The notes: generated by a model from the sequence alone, not told the origin. 32,831 bases of DNA from Candidatus Deferrimicrobiaceae bacterium (GCA_035256765.1 DATEXR010000257.1:1-32831), one strand, 5' to 3'; positions 7,702 to 16,518 are shown, counted from the first letter of the stretch. Numbers and translations: made by a program.

Positions 7702-8679
7702 ATGGGAGGATCGATCACCGACGTGCCCGGGGTCCTTTTGGGGCACGAGCAGGATCTCATGCGCGGTTCGGGGATCACCGTTCTCCTCTTTCCCCGCGGG
7801 GCGGCGGGGGCCGCCGACATCCGGGGGGAGGCCGCCGGGACGAGGCAGATGGATTCGCTTCTTCGCCCCCATCCGTCGCGTCTCATCCACGGGCTCGTCC
7901 TGGCGGGGGGCAGCGCTTTCGGACTCGACGCGGCGGCGGGGGTGATGCGCCTGCTCGAGGAGCGGGGCGTCGGGTTCCCCACTCCCGCGGGTGTGGTCCC
8001 GATCGTTCCCACGGCGGTCATCTACGACCTGGGGTTCGGGGATCCGACCTTCCGGCCGACTCCGGAAATGGCCTATACTGCCGCGAAAAAAGCATCCGGC
8101 GAGCCGGCGGAGAGCGGATCCGTCGGAGCGGGAGCCGGCGCGACCGTAGGCAAGATTTTCGGGCTGAGCCGCGCGATGAAAGGGGGGTTCGGAACCGCGA
8201 GCGAACGTGCGGGAGGGGCGCTTGTCGGGGCGTGCGCCGTCGTGAACGCCTTCGGGGATGTGATCGACCCCCTCACGGGCGAGTGGCTTGCCGGAGCGCG
8301 TACCGTTGACGGAAAGGAACGGGCGGGGACGGAAGAAGCTTTTCTTGGCGGATACGCGAGGGAGCCGTTCGCCCCGGGGAACACGACGCTTGCCGTCGTC
8401 GCCACTCCCGAGTCTCTCTCGCGGGAGGAACTGATCGGGGTCGCGAGGATGGCGCACGGGGCTCTGTTTCGGGCCATCCGGCCCGTTCACACCCCCATGG
8501 ACGGCGATATCGTAGTGGCCCTGTCCACCGGGGCGGCGGAGCGGAAGGGGAACTTGATGCAGATTGCGGTCCTGGCCGGACGGGCGCTCGAGAAGGCGAT
8601 CACGGACGCTGTGAGGTCCGCTCGGGGGGCGAACGGCCTGCCGGCTGCAGGAGACATGCACAGGAGGGAGAACCCGTGA
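7702..8679 (+). CDS. P1 family (S58, DmpA/NylC-like) self-processing peptidase
   Basis: N-terminal-nucleophile hydrolase of the DmpA/BapA/NylC group, which cleave D-amino acid, beta-amino acid or aminohexanoate amides. The product is 325 aa. It opens with SITDVPGVLLGH, shows HGLVLAGGSAFGLDAA (63-78) and GAGAGATVGK (142-151), and has PGNTTLAVVAT around 225-235. In NylC the autocleavage lies between Asn and Thr; the equivalent here is Asn227/Thr228, so alpha and beta chains of about 227 and 98 residues are expected. No signal peptide is visible. The ATG follows GGAGGGAGG. The stop overlaps the next gene (GTGA). The substrate cannot be told from sequence. Confidence 0.88.
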   Translation: MGGSITDVPGVLLGHEQDLMRGSGITVLLFPRGAAGAADIRGEAAGTRQMDSLLRPHPSRLIHGLVLAGGSAFGLDAAAGVMRLLEERGVGFPTPAGVVPIVPTAVIYDLGFGDPTFRPTPEMAYTAAKKASGEPAESGSVGAGAGATVGKIFGLSRAMKGGFGTASERAGGALVGACAVVNAFGDVIDPLTGEWLAGARTVDGKERAGTEEAFLGGYAREPFAPGNTTLAVVATPESLSREELIGVARMAHGALFRAIRPVHTPMDGDIVVALSTGAAERKGNLMQIAVLAGRALEKAITDAVRSARGANGLPAAGDMHRRENP

Positions 8680-9245
8680 TCGACAGGATCGAGGAGACCC
8701 TCAAGGAAATGCTTTCGGATCCTGCCGTCTCCGTCCGTCTGGCGGCCTCCACCGCTCTCGACAGGATGCGGGCGAAAAGATCGGTCCCCACCTACCTCCA
8801 GATGCTTGCGACCGGCACCCTGGAAGAGCGGGTCCGGATCGTCTTCGCCGCGGAGGAGATCGGCGGTCCGGAAGGGATTTCCCTCCTCCTTGCCGCCTTG
8901 GAGGACAAGGAGGAGGAAGTCCGGGGCGCAGCTGTCCGCAGCCTGGAGTCCGTCCTGGACGAAACCGTCCTGCAGGCGATGATGGCCCGGCTTCCCAGGG
9001 AGCAGGGCGTTGTGCTCGGGAACCTGCTGGAGGCGCTGGGGAAGTCCCGGCAAAGGGAGCTGTCGCCCATGATCGAGCAGTATCTGGAGCATCCGGACGT
9101 CGAGGTGCGCGGGAAGGCGATCCTGGCGTACGCCCGGGTTGCGGAAAAAGCCGGGTGGGAGAAGATCCTCGCGCATACCGGCGAGAACGAGGAAACGATC
9201 AGGGCGGCCGCGGCCCGGGCTCTCGGGGAGTGGAGTTCGGAGTAA
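8676..9245 (+). CDS. Small HEAT-repeat protein
   Basis: The product is 189 aa and almost entirely HEAT-like helix pairs. Repeats are visible as DPAVSVRLAASTALDRM, DKEEEVRGAAVRSLESV, HPDVEVRGKAILAYARV and a final NEETIRAAAARALGEW. It is soluble, with no enzyme motif; it probably acts as a protein-binding scaffold. The GTG start at 8676 overlaps the peptidase stop by 4 nt and has AGGAGGGAG upstream, so the two are co-translated and may work together. This is inferred from coupling only. It is convergent with the HD-GYP gene, which neighbours a second, larger HEAT protein. Confidence 0.82.
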   Translation: MIDRIEETLKEMLSDPAVSVRLAASTALDRMRAKRSVPTYLQMLATGTLEERVRIVFAAEEIGGPEGISLLLAALEDKEEEVRGAAVRSLESVLDETVLQAMMARLPREQGVVLGNLLEALGKSRQRELSPMIEQYLEHPDVEVRGKAILAYARVAEKAGWEKILAHTGENEETIRAAAARALGEWSSE

Positions 9246-9275
9246 CGTCGCGGGGCGTCCCGCCCCCTTCGTTAC
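9242..9275. terminator. Two-way hairpin between convergent genes
   Basis: GTAACG (9242-9247) pairs with CGTTAC (9270-9275), and inside it GGGGCG (9252-9257) pairs with CGCCCC (9261-9266) around a 3-nt loop. The hairpin contains the stop codons of both convergent genes. It lacks a long T-tract, so termination strength is uncertain. Confidence 0.45.
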
Positions 9276-10660
9276 GGGTTGTTCGCCGTGACGGACACCC
9301 CTCGGTGCGCGTCCGGGTACAGGAGAGGGTTGACGGTGCCCAGGATCGACCAGCGGGGGCGGCTGGTCTTCGGGTCGATCTCGCCCAGATCCACTTCCTC
9401 CGGGTGCGGAAGCCGGTTTCCCTGCCGGTCGATGAGGATCGTGATCCTGATCTGCCCTTCCCCGCCAGGTCCGACGCCGGTGACAACCCCCACCTCCATG
9501 CTGTCCAGGCGCACCATCGTTCCGATCGGGAAGCTTCCCATCACGCTTTTCAGCACCGCAAGGATGTTCGGGTCGAGCGACTTCCCCGCAAGCTTCTGCA
9601 TGATGTCGAGCGCTTCGATCGGCTGCTTCGCCATCTGGTAGGCGCGCATCGTCGTAAGGGCGTCGTAGCAGTCCGCCACGGAGATGATCTGCGAATTCGG
9701 GTGCAGGACGTAATCCGAGCCCAGACTCGGATATCCGTTCCTGTCGTACCGGACGTGGTGTTCCCGGACCATGACGGCGGAGGTGGGGCGGATGTGGGAC
9801 ATTTTCCCCAGATAGAGGAATCCCTCCTCGGGGTGCTTCTTGATCTCCTCGAACTCCGCTGCGGTGAGACTCCCCGGCTTCCGGATCAGGTCCAGGGCGA
9901 GCTGGGTTTTCCCCACGTCGTGGAGAAGTCCGGCCACCCCGACCTCGGTCTTCTCCTGGAGGGAGAGGGAGAGCGCATCCGCCATGGAGAGCGCGAGCAC
10001 GGCCACGTTGACGGAGTGGTTGTACGTGTATTCGTCGAAATTCTTGATCAGGGTCAGGGCCATGATGGCATCGCGGTTCCGCTGGAGCATGCCGCTGATG
10101 TCTTTCACCACTCGTTCCGACTCGGCTCCCGAGGGGATTTTGCCCAGGCGGATATCCTGCAGCACCGTAACCACGGCATGGACCGCGTTGTTGTAGATCT
10201 CCCGTGCGAGGGTGTGGTCGTCCTCCTCTTCCTCTTCCGGGGGTTTTACCCGGATGTGGCCGACTCCCAGGGCCTCGATCCGCTTCTGGATGTCGGAGAC
10301 AGAGAGCCGCTCCTCTTTCGTCTCGTGGAGGAAGCGGATGAAGCGATCGATGTCGTCGGGGGAAAGCCCCTTTTCGAACACGATCGCCGGGATCCCGATG
10401 GCGGCAAGCCGCTCCATGAAAAAATCCAGGGAGGAGGTCAGGTTGAATATGGGGACCCCCTCGAACACCAGGGTGTCGTCCGAGATGGCCAGGGCGAGTT
10501 CCGGCTGTTTCGCGAAGAAAGGAAGGATCTCCGAGAAGCATTTATCCACCGGGGTGCGCACCAGGGGGTGCGTGGGGGGGTACAGCTTCCGGTTCTTCAG
10601 GGAGGCTCCCAGAGAGCGGATGATACTCACGATGGACTGTTCTTGCTGCCGCCGTTCCAT
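9272..10660 (-). CDS. HD-GYP protein with N-terminal YPPxHP module
   Basis: Predicted c-di-GMP phosphodiesterase. The product is 462 aa. Residues 1-140 form a domain with YPPTHP at 27-32 that also appears in the next gene. An acidic run (141-148) links it to the HD-GYP domain (about 150-375). The metal ligands look complete: His215 in HxxN, HD at 247-248 with Lys251, His276, HH at 301-302, GYP at 309-311 and Asp330. The last 80 residues form an extra beta-rich tail (MVRLDSMEVGVVTGVG). No membrane helix is seen. It is probably co-transcribed with the HEAT gene upstream (12 bp gap). The sensory input is unknown; the N-terminal module is the likely sensor or docking part. Confidence 0.9.
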   Translation of the reverse strand: MERRQQEQSIVSIIRSLGASLKNRKLYPPTHPLVRTPVDKCFSEILPFFAKQPELALAISDDTLVFEGVPIFNLTSSLDFFMERLAAIGIPAIVFEKGLSPDDIDRFIRFLHETKEERLSVSDIQKRIEALGVGHIRVKPPEEEEEDDHTLAREIYNNAVHAVVTVLQDIRLGKIPSGAESERVVKDISGMLQRNRDAIMALTLIKNFDEYTYNHSVNVAVLALSMADALSLSLQEKTEVGVAGLLHDVGKTQLALDLIRKPGSLTAAEFEEIKKHPEEGFLYLGKMSHIRPTSAVMVREHHVRYDRNGYPSLGSDYVLHPNSQIISVADCYDALTTMRAYQMAKQPIEALDIMQKLAGKSLDPNILAVLKSVMGSFPIGTMVRLDSMEVGVVTGVGPGGEGQIRITILIDRQGNRLPHPEEVDLGEIDPKTSRPRWSILGTVNPLLYPDAHRGVSVTANNP

Positions 10661-10672
10661 GATCCTGCTCCT

Positions 10673-12244
10673 TTACCAGCCCGTTTTTATAAGAATCCGT
10701 TCCGTTTCCAGCCGGAGATACAGCTCGGGCGCCCTCCGTGTCCGAAGGACGATCTCCCTCGGGCGGTTTCCCGACATTCGTGAGATGCTGCGCAGCGCGT
10801 GTTTCTTCATTTCCCGGAATTTTGGCGTTTCCCAGATCACGGAGGCGCGCAGGATCTGCTCGAGCGCTGTGATCGCCCCGTCGGTGTCGATGGACCGCAG
10901 GGAGTCGATCGCCTCGTGGGCCAGCCGGTAGTGCGGGTAGAGCACGTTTTTATGGACGGCCCTCTGGTAAAGAGCCATGACCGCCTCCTCCTCCTTCTTC
11001 AGGGAGAGGACGGCGGTGGCCGTGAGGGCGATCGTCTCCTCGGGGAAGAAGCACAGTTCCCCGAGGGCCTTCACCGCGGCGGGGTGCGGCAGCTTGGACA
11101 GCCCCTTGATCGCCTCTTTCTTCACCCGGAGGTCCGGGTGGGACAGCGTCGTTACGATTTCCGGCGCGAGTTCCGGTATCCCGAGGTTCCCGAGGATCGT
11201 GACCATGTTGCGGACGACGTACCAGCGGGAATCGTTCAGGTTGTCGAGGATGGCGGGGACCGCGGGGTGCCCGATCATGACGATGATGTCGACGATCGTT
11301 TTCCGGACGAGGAGATCCTCCTCGACGGCCAGGGCGGAGATCAAGGCCTTCACGGCGCGTTCGCCGAACGCCATGAGGACCGTCTCCACTTCCTTCCGGT
11401 TCTTTACCCCCCCGTCTTTCAGGCGCCGGATATAATGAGCCACCAGGTCGTCGGAGACGAGCTCCTTGATCCCCATCGCCGCGAACTTGGCGATTTCCGG
11501 GTTCTCCATCGGCGGCGTTTCGATGTGCACCGTGTAGATCGCGATCGCGCGACCGGAATATTCGATGCGCCGGTCCTCGTTCTCCTGGATCAGGGCGCGG
11601 GTCAGGGAGATGACGATGTCGCGGTATCCGGGGGCGTCCGTCTCCTTTTCCAGTCTCCGGAGAAGTTCCTCGACCGTCAAATCCTCCAACGGGGAGGGGT
11701 CCTCCAGGGCCGTGGAGAGATCGGTGGTTTTCAACTCCTCGACCTCCTCCGGCGGAGGCTTTTCCTCTTGCTTCTTGATCAGTTCGGTGAGCCCGTCGTA
11801 GTCGACGCGGTTCACCCAGATTTGGGACACCCCCTCGCGGAGAAGGACCTTCTCCAGACCGCCCTCGTCCTGCAGTTCCTGGATGTCGCGGTTCAGGGTG
11901 GTAAGAAAGGCGATCATCTCGTCCGGCTTCTGGTGGGGCAGGAGAATGATCTTGCTTGCCCGCCGGTAATACAGCTCGCGGTTCAGGTCCGCGATCGCCT
12001 TGTAGTTCGTGGGGAGGGCTTCCTCTTGGTAAAGGAGGTTGTTCTTGGTCACCTCGATCTCGATGCCGGTTTCGGGGGGAGGGATATCCTCGATCGAGGA
12101 GAGGATCTTCCAGACCACCTGGCTGAGAGCGGGGTGGCCGGGGGGATAGAAACCGAAGGCCTTTATCCCTTTCGCAAGTTCGTTTACTGCCAATAGGACT
12201 TTTTGCCGCGTTGCTTCCAGTGTTGGATCCGGCTTCCGTTCCAT
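10673..12244 (-). CDS. HEAT-repeat protein with N-terminal YPPxHP module
   Basis: The product is 523 aa from the ATG at 12244. Residues 1-150 match the layout of the neighbouring HD-GYP protein's N-terminus: a helix, YPPGHP at 33-38, a strand with LLYQEEALP, then LNRELYYRRASKIILLP and PDEMIAFL. After an acidic linker come about six HEAT-like repeats (about 270-470), for example AVPAILDNLNDSRWYVVRNMV and HPDLRVKKEAIKGLSKL. No catalytic motif is seen; it is probably a scaffold or adaptor for the HD-GYP enzyme. The frame is open to a TTG at 12280, but that lies at the predicted transcription start. No Shine-Dalgarno precedes 12244. The function is unknown; the pairing with HD-GYP suggests c-di-GMP signalling. 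Confidence 0.82.
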   Translation of the reverse strand: MERKPDPTLEATRQKVLLAVNELAKGIKAFGFYPPGHPALSQVVWKILSSIEDIPPPETGIEIEVTKNNLLYQEEALPTNYKAIADLNRELYYRRASKIILLPHQKPDEMIAFLTTLNRDIQELQDEGGLEKVLLREGVSQIWVNRVDYDGLTELIKKQEEKPPPEEVEELKTTDLSTALEDPSPLEDLTVEELLRRLEKETDAPGYRDIVISLTRALIQENEDRRIEYSGRAIAIYTVHIETPPMENPEIAKFAAMGIKELVSDDLVAHYIRRLKDGGVKNRKEVETVLMAFGERAVKALISALAVEEDLLVRKTIVDIIVMIGHPAVPAILDNLNDSRWYVVRNMVTILGNLGIPELAPEIVTTLSHPDLRVKKEAIKGLSKLPHPAAVKALGELCFFPEETIALTATAVLSLKKEEEAVMALYQRAVHKNVLYPHYRLAHEAIDSLRSIDTDGAITALEQILRASVIWETPKFREMKKHALRSISRMSGNRPREIVLRTRRAPELYLRLETERILIKTGW

Positions 12245-12287
12245 TACAGGAAATGTAGTTTTATTTATTTGAAAAATCAACTAATTG

Positions 12288-12293
12288 TATAAT
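12288..12293 (+). promoter_or_regulatory. -10 box (TATAAT) upstream of pgpA
   Basis: A consensus TATAAT sits 12 nt before the ATG at 12306. Only a weak -35 (TTATTT, 12265-12270) stands at the right distance. Transcription would start near 12300, giving an almost leaderless mRNA, which agrees with the absence of a Shine-Dalgarno before pgpA. Confidence 0.5.
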
Positions 12294-12319
12294 CTAATGG
12301 TCATAATGCCCCAAGTCAA
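12291..12319 (-). promoter_or_regulatory. Promoter for the HEAT/HD-GYP pair
   Basis: On the minus strand, TTGACT (12319-12314) and TAGATT (12296-12291) lie 17 bp apart. Transcription would begin near 12284, about 40 nt before the ATG. The region 12250-12295 is strikingly AT-rich for this genome, as expected of a promoter. Confidence 0.5.
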
Positions 12320-12776
12320 TCGTTTTCCCGGCCGGGTGATCTGGAGGACCGTCGCCTCCGGGTTCGGGGTGGGGTACATCCCGGCTTTCCCGGGAACGCT
12401 GGGGTCCCTTCTCGCCCTTCCCCTCTGGTACTGGGGGGGAGGGAAAGGGGCGGTTCACTTCGGGGCGCTGGCCGCGGTGCTGATCCTCGCTCTCCCCGCT
12501 ACGATGGTGGAAATCCGGGCAACGGGGCAGAAAGATCCCCCCTCCGTGGTGATCGACGAGGTCGCGGGGATGCTGCTGGCGGCGACGGGCCTCCCGTGGG
12601 GGTGGAAATCCGTCGTCCCCCTGTTTCTTCTCTTTCGACTCTTCGATATCGTGAAACTGGGCCCGGCGGAATGGCTTGACTCCCGCGACGGGGCGATATA
12701 CGTCGTGGCGGATGATCTCGTGGCGGCCATATACGCCAATCTGGCATACCGGGGGCTCATGTGGGTGATCGGGTGA
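12306..12776 (+). CDS. pgpA: Phosphatidylglycerophosphatase A
   Basis: Membrane enzyme that dephosphorylates phosphatidylglycerol phosphate to phosphatidylglycerol. The product is 156 aa. Family marks are [20 protein letters not shown] at 21-40, [15 protein letters not shown] (76-90, the acidic catalytic part) and [17 protein letters not shown] (111-127), with several hydrophobic segments between them. In-frame starts are TTG 12285 (inside the -10 box, unlikely), ATG 12297 and ATG 12306. None has a Shine-Dalgarno, so translation may be leaderless; 12306 is preferred because it lies just after the predicted +1. It is the first gene of the recA block and overlaps pncC. Confidence 0.9.
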   Translation: MPQVNRFPGRVIWRTVASGFGVGYIPAFPGTLGSLLALPLWYWGGGKGAVHFGALAAVLILALPATMVEIRATGQKDPPSVVIDEVAGMLLAATGLPWGWKSVVPLFLLFRLFDIVKLGPAEWLDSRDGAIYVVADDLVAAIYANLAYRGLMWVIG

Positions 12777-13267
12777 CCCGGGATTTCGCCGCCCGGGCCG
12801 GCGAAGCGCTCCTCTCCACCGGCCGCACCGTGGCAGTAGCCGAATCGTGCACCGGGGGCGGGGTTTGCGAGGCGTTGACCTCCGTCCCGGGGAGTTCCGC
12901 GTACTTCCTCGGGGGGGTCGTGGCGTACGGAAACGAATCGAAAACGAGAGACCTCGGGGTGCCGTCCGGTCTCATCGAATCCGTGGGGGCGGTGAGCCGG
13001 GAGGTCGCGGAGGAGATGGCGGCCGGCGCCATGAGACGCTTCGGGGCGCATATCGGCATCGGGACAACCGGGATCGCCGGCCCCGGGGGCGGGACCCCGG
13101 AAAAGCCGGTGGGGACCGTGTATGTTGCGATCGCCTCGGAGAAGGTCCGGCTTTCGTACCCCCTTCGATTCCCGGGCGACCGCGAAGCCGTCCGCGGGGC
13201 GACGGTGCTCCGGGTTCTCGAGACGCTCGTCTCCTTCCTGTCGGGGGGGGAGGGAAAAAGCCCGTGA
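12761..13267 (+). CDS. pncC: Nicotinamide-nucleotide amidase (stand-alone CinA C-domain)
   Basis: Deamidates NMN to NaMN in the pyridine nucleotide salvage cycle. The product is 168 aa, corresponding to the CinA C-terminal domain only. The active-site motif AESCTGG is at 27-33, and [24 protein letters not shown] is the second family signature. The start could be GTG 12761 or GTG 12773; the latter makes a GTGA overlap with the pgpA stop, the same junction style as the next gene, but neither has a strong ribosome binding site. Together with RecA downstream this is a common neighbourhood; in some bacteria cinA is co-transcribed with recA as a competence-linked gene. Confidence 0.9.
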   Translation: MGDRVTRDFAARAGEALLSTGRTVAVAESCTGGGVCEALTSVPGSSAYFLGGVVAYGNESKTRDLGVPSGLIESVGAVSREVAEEMAAGAMRRFGAHIGIGTTGIAGPGGGTPEKPVGTVYVAIASEKVRLSYPLRFPGDREAVRGATVLRVLETLVSFLSGGEGKSP

Positions 13268-13860
13268 GATTGTTCATCGGGATCGGGCTCGCCGAGGAAT
13301 GTTGCCGGAGGATTGCCGCGGCAATCTCCCCTCTCCGGGCAAAGGGGCTTCCCGTTTCCTGGGTCGCCGAGCGCAACCTCCACCTGACGCTGAAGTTTCT
13401 CGGGGAGATTCCGCCCGGCGAGGTCGACGGACTTGCCGGATTCATGGCGGAAGCGGCCCGGGACATCCCCCCCTTCGAGTTCCGCGTCGAGGAGGGGGGC
13501 GGGTTCCCGTCGCTCACGGCGCCACGAATTTTGTGGATCGGGATCCGCGAACCGCTTGAATTGGTCGGAAAGTTGCACCAGAATATGGAGAACACGCTTT
13601 CCGCAGCGGGTTTTCCGCACGAGGGAAGGCCGTTCCACCCGCACGTGACGGTCGGCCGCATCAAGGGAAGGGTAGCGCCGGGATGGGGCGGAACATTCGC
13701 CTCCGCGGTTTCCGGAACGACGTTCGGCATCGTTTTCGCAGCGTCGTACCGGCTCTACGAAAGTCGGCTCTCTCCGTCCGGGGCGAACTACACGGTCCTG
13801 CGCGAGGTCCCCTTCGGGGGAGGGCCGGAACGAAGCGCAGAGAGAGGAGCAGGAGGATGA
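13264..13860 (+). CDS. thpR: RNA 2',3'-cyclic phosphodiesterase (LigT/ThpR)
   Basis: 2H-phosphoesterase family, opening 2',3'-cyclic phosphates and ligating tRNA halves in vitro. The product is 198 aa. Both HxTx motifs are present: HLTL at 40-43 and HVTV at 127-130. The first strand RLFIGIGL and the SWVAERNLH approach are typical. The GTG start at 13264 overlaps the pncC stop (GTGA), and the stop overlaps the recA start (ATGA). The physiological substrate in bacteria is unsettled. Confidence 0.9.
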   Translation: MRLFIGIGLAEECCRRIAAAISPLRAKGLPVSWVAERNLHLTLKFLGEIPPGEVDGLAGFMAEAARDIPPFEFRVEEGGGFPSLTAPRILWIGIREPLELVGKLHQNMENTLSAAGFPHEGRPFHPHVTVGRIKGRVAPGWGGTFASAVSGTTFGIVFAASYRLYESRLSPSGANYTVLREVPFGGGPERSAERGAGG

Positions 13861-14888
13861 GCCAGGACGCGAACCGGCGCAAGGCGCTCGACATGGCCCT
13901 CGCGGCGATCGAGAAGAACTACGGAAAAGGCGCGATCATGCGCCTCGGAAGCGATGTCCAGGTCAAGGACGTCCCGGTGATCTCGACGGGGGCGCTCTCG
14001 CTGGATATCGCCCTGGGGATCGGCGGCATCCCGAGGGGGCGGGTGTCCGAGATCTTCGGCCCCGAATCCTCCGGGAAAACGACGCTGGCCCTGCATATCA
14101 TCGCGGAGGCGCAGAAACTGGGCGGGATCGCGGGGTTCATCGACGCCGAGCACGCCTTGGATCTCAACTACGCCCGGAAACTCGGATTAAACACCGACGA
14201 TCTCCTCGTCTCGCAGCCGGACACCGGGGAGCAGGCGCTCGAAATCGCCGAGATGCTCGTGCGCAGCGGCGCCCTGGACATCCTCGTCATCGACTCCGTG
14301 GCCGCGTTGGTCCCGAAGGCGGAGATCGAGGGGGAGATGGGCGACTCCCATATGGGGCTCCAGGCGAGACTCATGTCCCAGGCCCTCCGGAAACTGACCG
14401 GGACGATCAGCAAGTCCCAGACGGCGGTCATCTTCATCAACCAGATCCGCATGAAGATCGGGGTGATGTTCGGCAACCCCGAGACGACCACCGGCGGCAA
14501 CGCCCTGAAGTTCTACGCGACGGTCCGGATGGACATCCGGCGCATCGCGCAGATCAAGAAGGACGACGGGGTCGTCGGCGCGCGGACCCGCGTGAAAGTG
14601 GTCAAGAACAAGCTGGCCCCTCCCTTCCGGGAAGCGGAGTTCGACATCGTCTACGGGGAGGGGATCTCCCGCGAGGGAGACATCCTGGATCTCGGCGCCG
14701 GCCTGGGGGTCGTGGAGAAAAGCGGCTCGTGGTACTCCGTGGACGGCGAGAGGATCGGGCAGGGCAGGGAAAACGCGCGGGTCTTCCTCAAGGATCACCC
14801 GGACGTCACGGAGGGCCTGCGCAGGAGGATCCTCGAAAAAGCCGGCGTGGTGGAAGCCCCCAAAACCGCGCAAGAAGGGAAGGCGTAA
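13857..14888 (+). CDS. recA: Recombinase RecA
   Basis: ATP-dependent strand-exchange protein and co-protease for LexA. The product is 343 aa, a normal length. Walker A GPESSGKT is at 68-75, DNA-binding loop regions follow, and [22 protein letters not shown] is diagnostic. The ATG overlaps the thpR stop, and GAGAGGAG lies about 8 nt upstream. The gene sits inside a dense operon with no obvious private promoter or LexA-type box in the few bases upstream, so any SOS control would have to act from further upstream or from within thpR. Confidence 0.98.
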   Translation: MSQDANRRKALDMALAAIEKNYGKGAIMRLGSDVQVKDVPVISTGALSLDIALGIGGIPRGRVSEIFGPESSGKTTLALHIIAEAQKLGGIAGFIDAEHALDLNYARKLGLNTDDLLVSQPDTGEQALEIAEMLVRSGALDILVIDSVAALVPKAEIEGEMGDSHMGLQARLMSQALRKLTGTISKSQTAVIFINQIRMKIGVMFGNPETTTGGNALKFYATVRMDIRRIAQIKKDDGVVGARTRVKVVKNKLAPPFREAEFDIVYGEGISREGDILDLGAGLGVVEKSGSWYSVDGERIGQGRENARVFLKDHPDVTEGLRRRILEKAGVVEAPKTAQEGKA

Positions 14889-16019
14889 TTGGAACTCGAT
14901 GAGATTCTCAAGGCCGGGGTCAAGAACGCGGCATCCGACATCCACCTGAAGGTGGGACTCCCTCCCATCCTGCGGATCAACGGAAAGCTCGTGCCTCTCA
15001 AGGTGCCGCAGCCTCTCCGCCCCGAGGATGTGGAGGCGATCTGCGGCAAGGTTCTCATCACCGAGGACCAGCAGCAGAGGTTCGAAAAAAACCACGAGGT
15101 CGATTGCTCCTACAGCGTGCCGGGGTTGGGTCGGTTTCGCATCAACGTGTTCCTGCAGCGCAGCACGGTGGGGGTCGCCATCCGGGTCATCCCGATCGGT
15201 CTCCTCTCGTTCGAGTCGCTTCATCTGCCGAAAGTGATCGAAAAGATAGCCTTGGAAACGAGGGGCCTCATTTTATGCACCGGGACCACGGGAAGCGGGA
15301 AGTCGACGACCCTGGCCGCGATCGTGGAATACATCAATCACCACCGAAGCTGCCATGTGATCATGATCGAGGACCCGATCGAATTCCTTCTCCGCGACAG
15401 GAAGAGCATCATCAACCAGCGGGAGATCGGGGTGGACACCACCAACTTCACCGTGGCTCTCAAGAGCGCTCTCCGCCAGGACCCGGACGTGATTCTCGTG
15501 GGCGAGATGCGCGACTTCGAGACGATCGAGACGGCGATCATGGCGGCCGAGACGGGGCACCTCGTGTTGTCGACGCTCCACACCCTCGACGCGGCGGAGA
15601 CGATCAACCGGATCATCGGCGTTTTCCCGCCCTACCAGCACAAGCAGGTCAGGATCCAGCTGTCCTCGGTGCTGAAGGGGGTCATTTCCCAGCGTCTCGT
15701 GCCCCGCGCGGACGGCGCGGGTCGCGTCCCGGCGATCGAGGTGCTGATCAACACGACGCGCGTCCGGGAATACATCGAGGACAAGGACAAGACGCGCAAG
15801 ATCCGGGATGCGATCGCCCAGGGGTACACCACCTACGGGATGCAGACATTCGACCAGTCCCTCATGTCGCTCTACAAGGAGAACCTGATCTCCCTCGAGG
15901 AGGCGCTCCGGCAGGCATCCAACCCCGACGACTTCGCCCTCCGCGTCCGCGGGATTTCCTCGACCTCCGATCTCACGTGGGAAGAGTTTGAAAAGGACGA
16001 GGCGCCCCCGAAGGCCTGA
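14889..16019 (+). CDS. pilT: Type IV pilus retraction ATPase PilT
   Basis: Hexameric motor that depolymerises type IV pili for twitching. The product is 376 aa. Walker A GTTGSGKST is at 132-140, the Asp box is in IMIEDPIEF, Walker B is in LVGEMRDFET, and the His box is in TGHLVLSTLHT. The C-terminal AIRNLIREG motif of classical PilT appears as KIRDAIAQG, a conservative change. The TTG start begins directly after the recA stop, with GAAGGGAAGG in the end of recA. No other pilus gene is in the window, so pilT is travelling with recA here, an order I recall from Geobacter-type genomes. Confidence 0.93.
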   Translation: MELDEILKAGVKNAASDIHLKVGLPPILRINGKLVPLKVPQPLRPEDVEAICGKVLITEDQQQRFEKNHEVDCSYSVPGLGRFRINVFLQRSTVGVAIRVIPIGLLSFESLHLPKVIEKIALETRGLILCTGTTGSGKSTTLAAIVEYINHHRSCHVIMIEDPIEFLLRDRKSIINQREIGVDTTNFTVALKSALRQDPDVILVGEMRDFETIETAIMAAETGHLVLSTLHTLDAAETINRIIGVFPPYQHKQVRIQLSSVLKGVISQRLVPRADGAGRVPAIEVLINTTRVREYIEDKDKTRKIRDAIAQGYTTYGMQTFDQSLMSLYKENLISLEEALRQASNPDDFALRVRGISSTSDLTWEEFEKDEAPPKA

Positions 16020-16512
16020 GGAAGGGGCGGGGCCCTCTGCGCCGAGGGATCCCCGGTCGACGGCCCTTCGCATGCTCTCCCGGCGGGCGTTGAGCGAGGG
16101 GGAGATCCGGTTCCGGCTTGCGGCCAAAGGGTTCTCGGAAACGCAGGCCGCGGCCGTTCTCGGCAGTCTCCGGGAGCTTGGTCTGGTGGATGACCGCGCC
16201 CTCTGCGCGCACCTGGCCCGCACCTACCGGGATGTCCGACGGTACGGCCCGCGCAGGATCGTCGGGGCGCTCCTTTCGCGGAAGTTCCCCCGGGACCTGG
16301 TCGACGAGGCGGTGCGTGCCGTGTCCCGTCCCGAGGAGGAGCTGGCTGCCGCAGCCGCAGCGCTCGGGAAAAAGTACCGCGACGGGATCCCCGAGGGAAG
16401 GGAGGGGGCCGTCAAGGCGTTCCGGTTCCTTTCCCAGCGGGGATTTTCCCCGGAGACGAGCCGGGAGGCGATCCGGAGGCTGTCGGCCGACATCGAAGAA
16501 GGAGAAGGGTGA
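15988..16512 (+). CDS. recX: RecA regulator RecX
   Basis: Binds RecA filaments and limits their growth. The product is 174 aa. RecX three-helix repeats are recognisable: ALRMLSRRALSEGEIRFRL, LRELGLVDDRALCAHLAR, and YGPRRIVGALLSRKFPRDLVDEAV. The frame's only start that keeps the first repeat is TTG 15988, which overlaps pilT by 32 bp. The next start, ATG 16072, would cut into repeat one. The ribosome binding site GGAAGAG lies only 1 nt before the TTG, so initiation may depend on coupling. recX is separated from recA by pilT. Confidence 0.85.
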   Translation: MKRTRRPRRPEEGAGPSAPRDPRSTALRMLSRRALSEGEIRFRLAAKGFSETQAAAVLGSLRELGLVDDRALCAHLARTYRDVRRYGPRRIVGALLSRKFPRDLVDEAVRAVSRPEEELAAAAAALGKKYRDGIPEGREGAVKAFRFLSQRGFSPETSREAIRRLSADIEEGEG

Positions 16513-16518
16513 ATTCCC

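Noticed and set aside
6203-7945. 580-codon + strand frame over mltG-ruvX
   Set aside because: Shadow of two well-recognised minus-strand genes; it also crosses the divergent promoter region.
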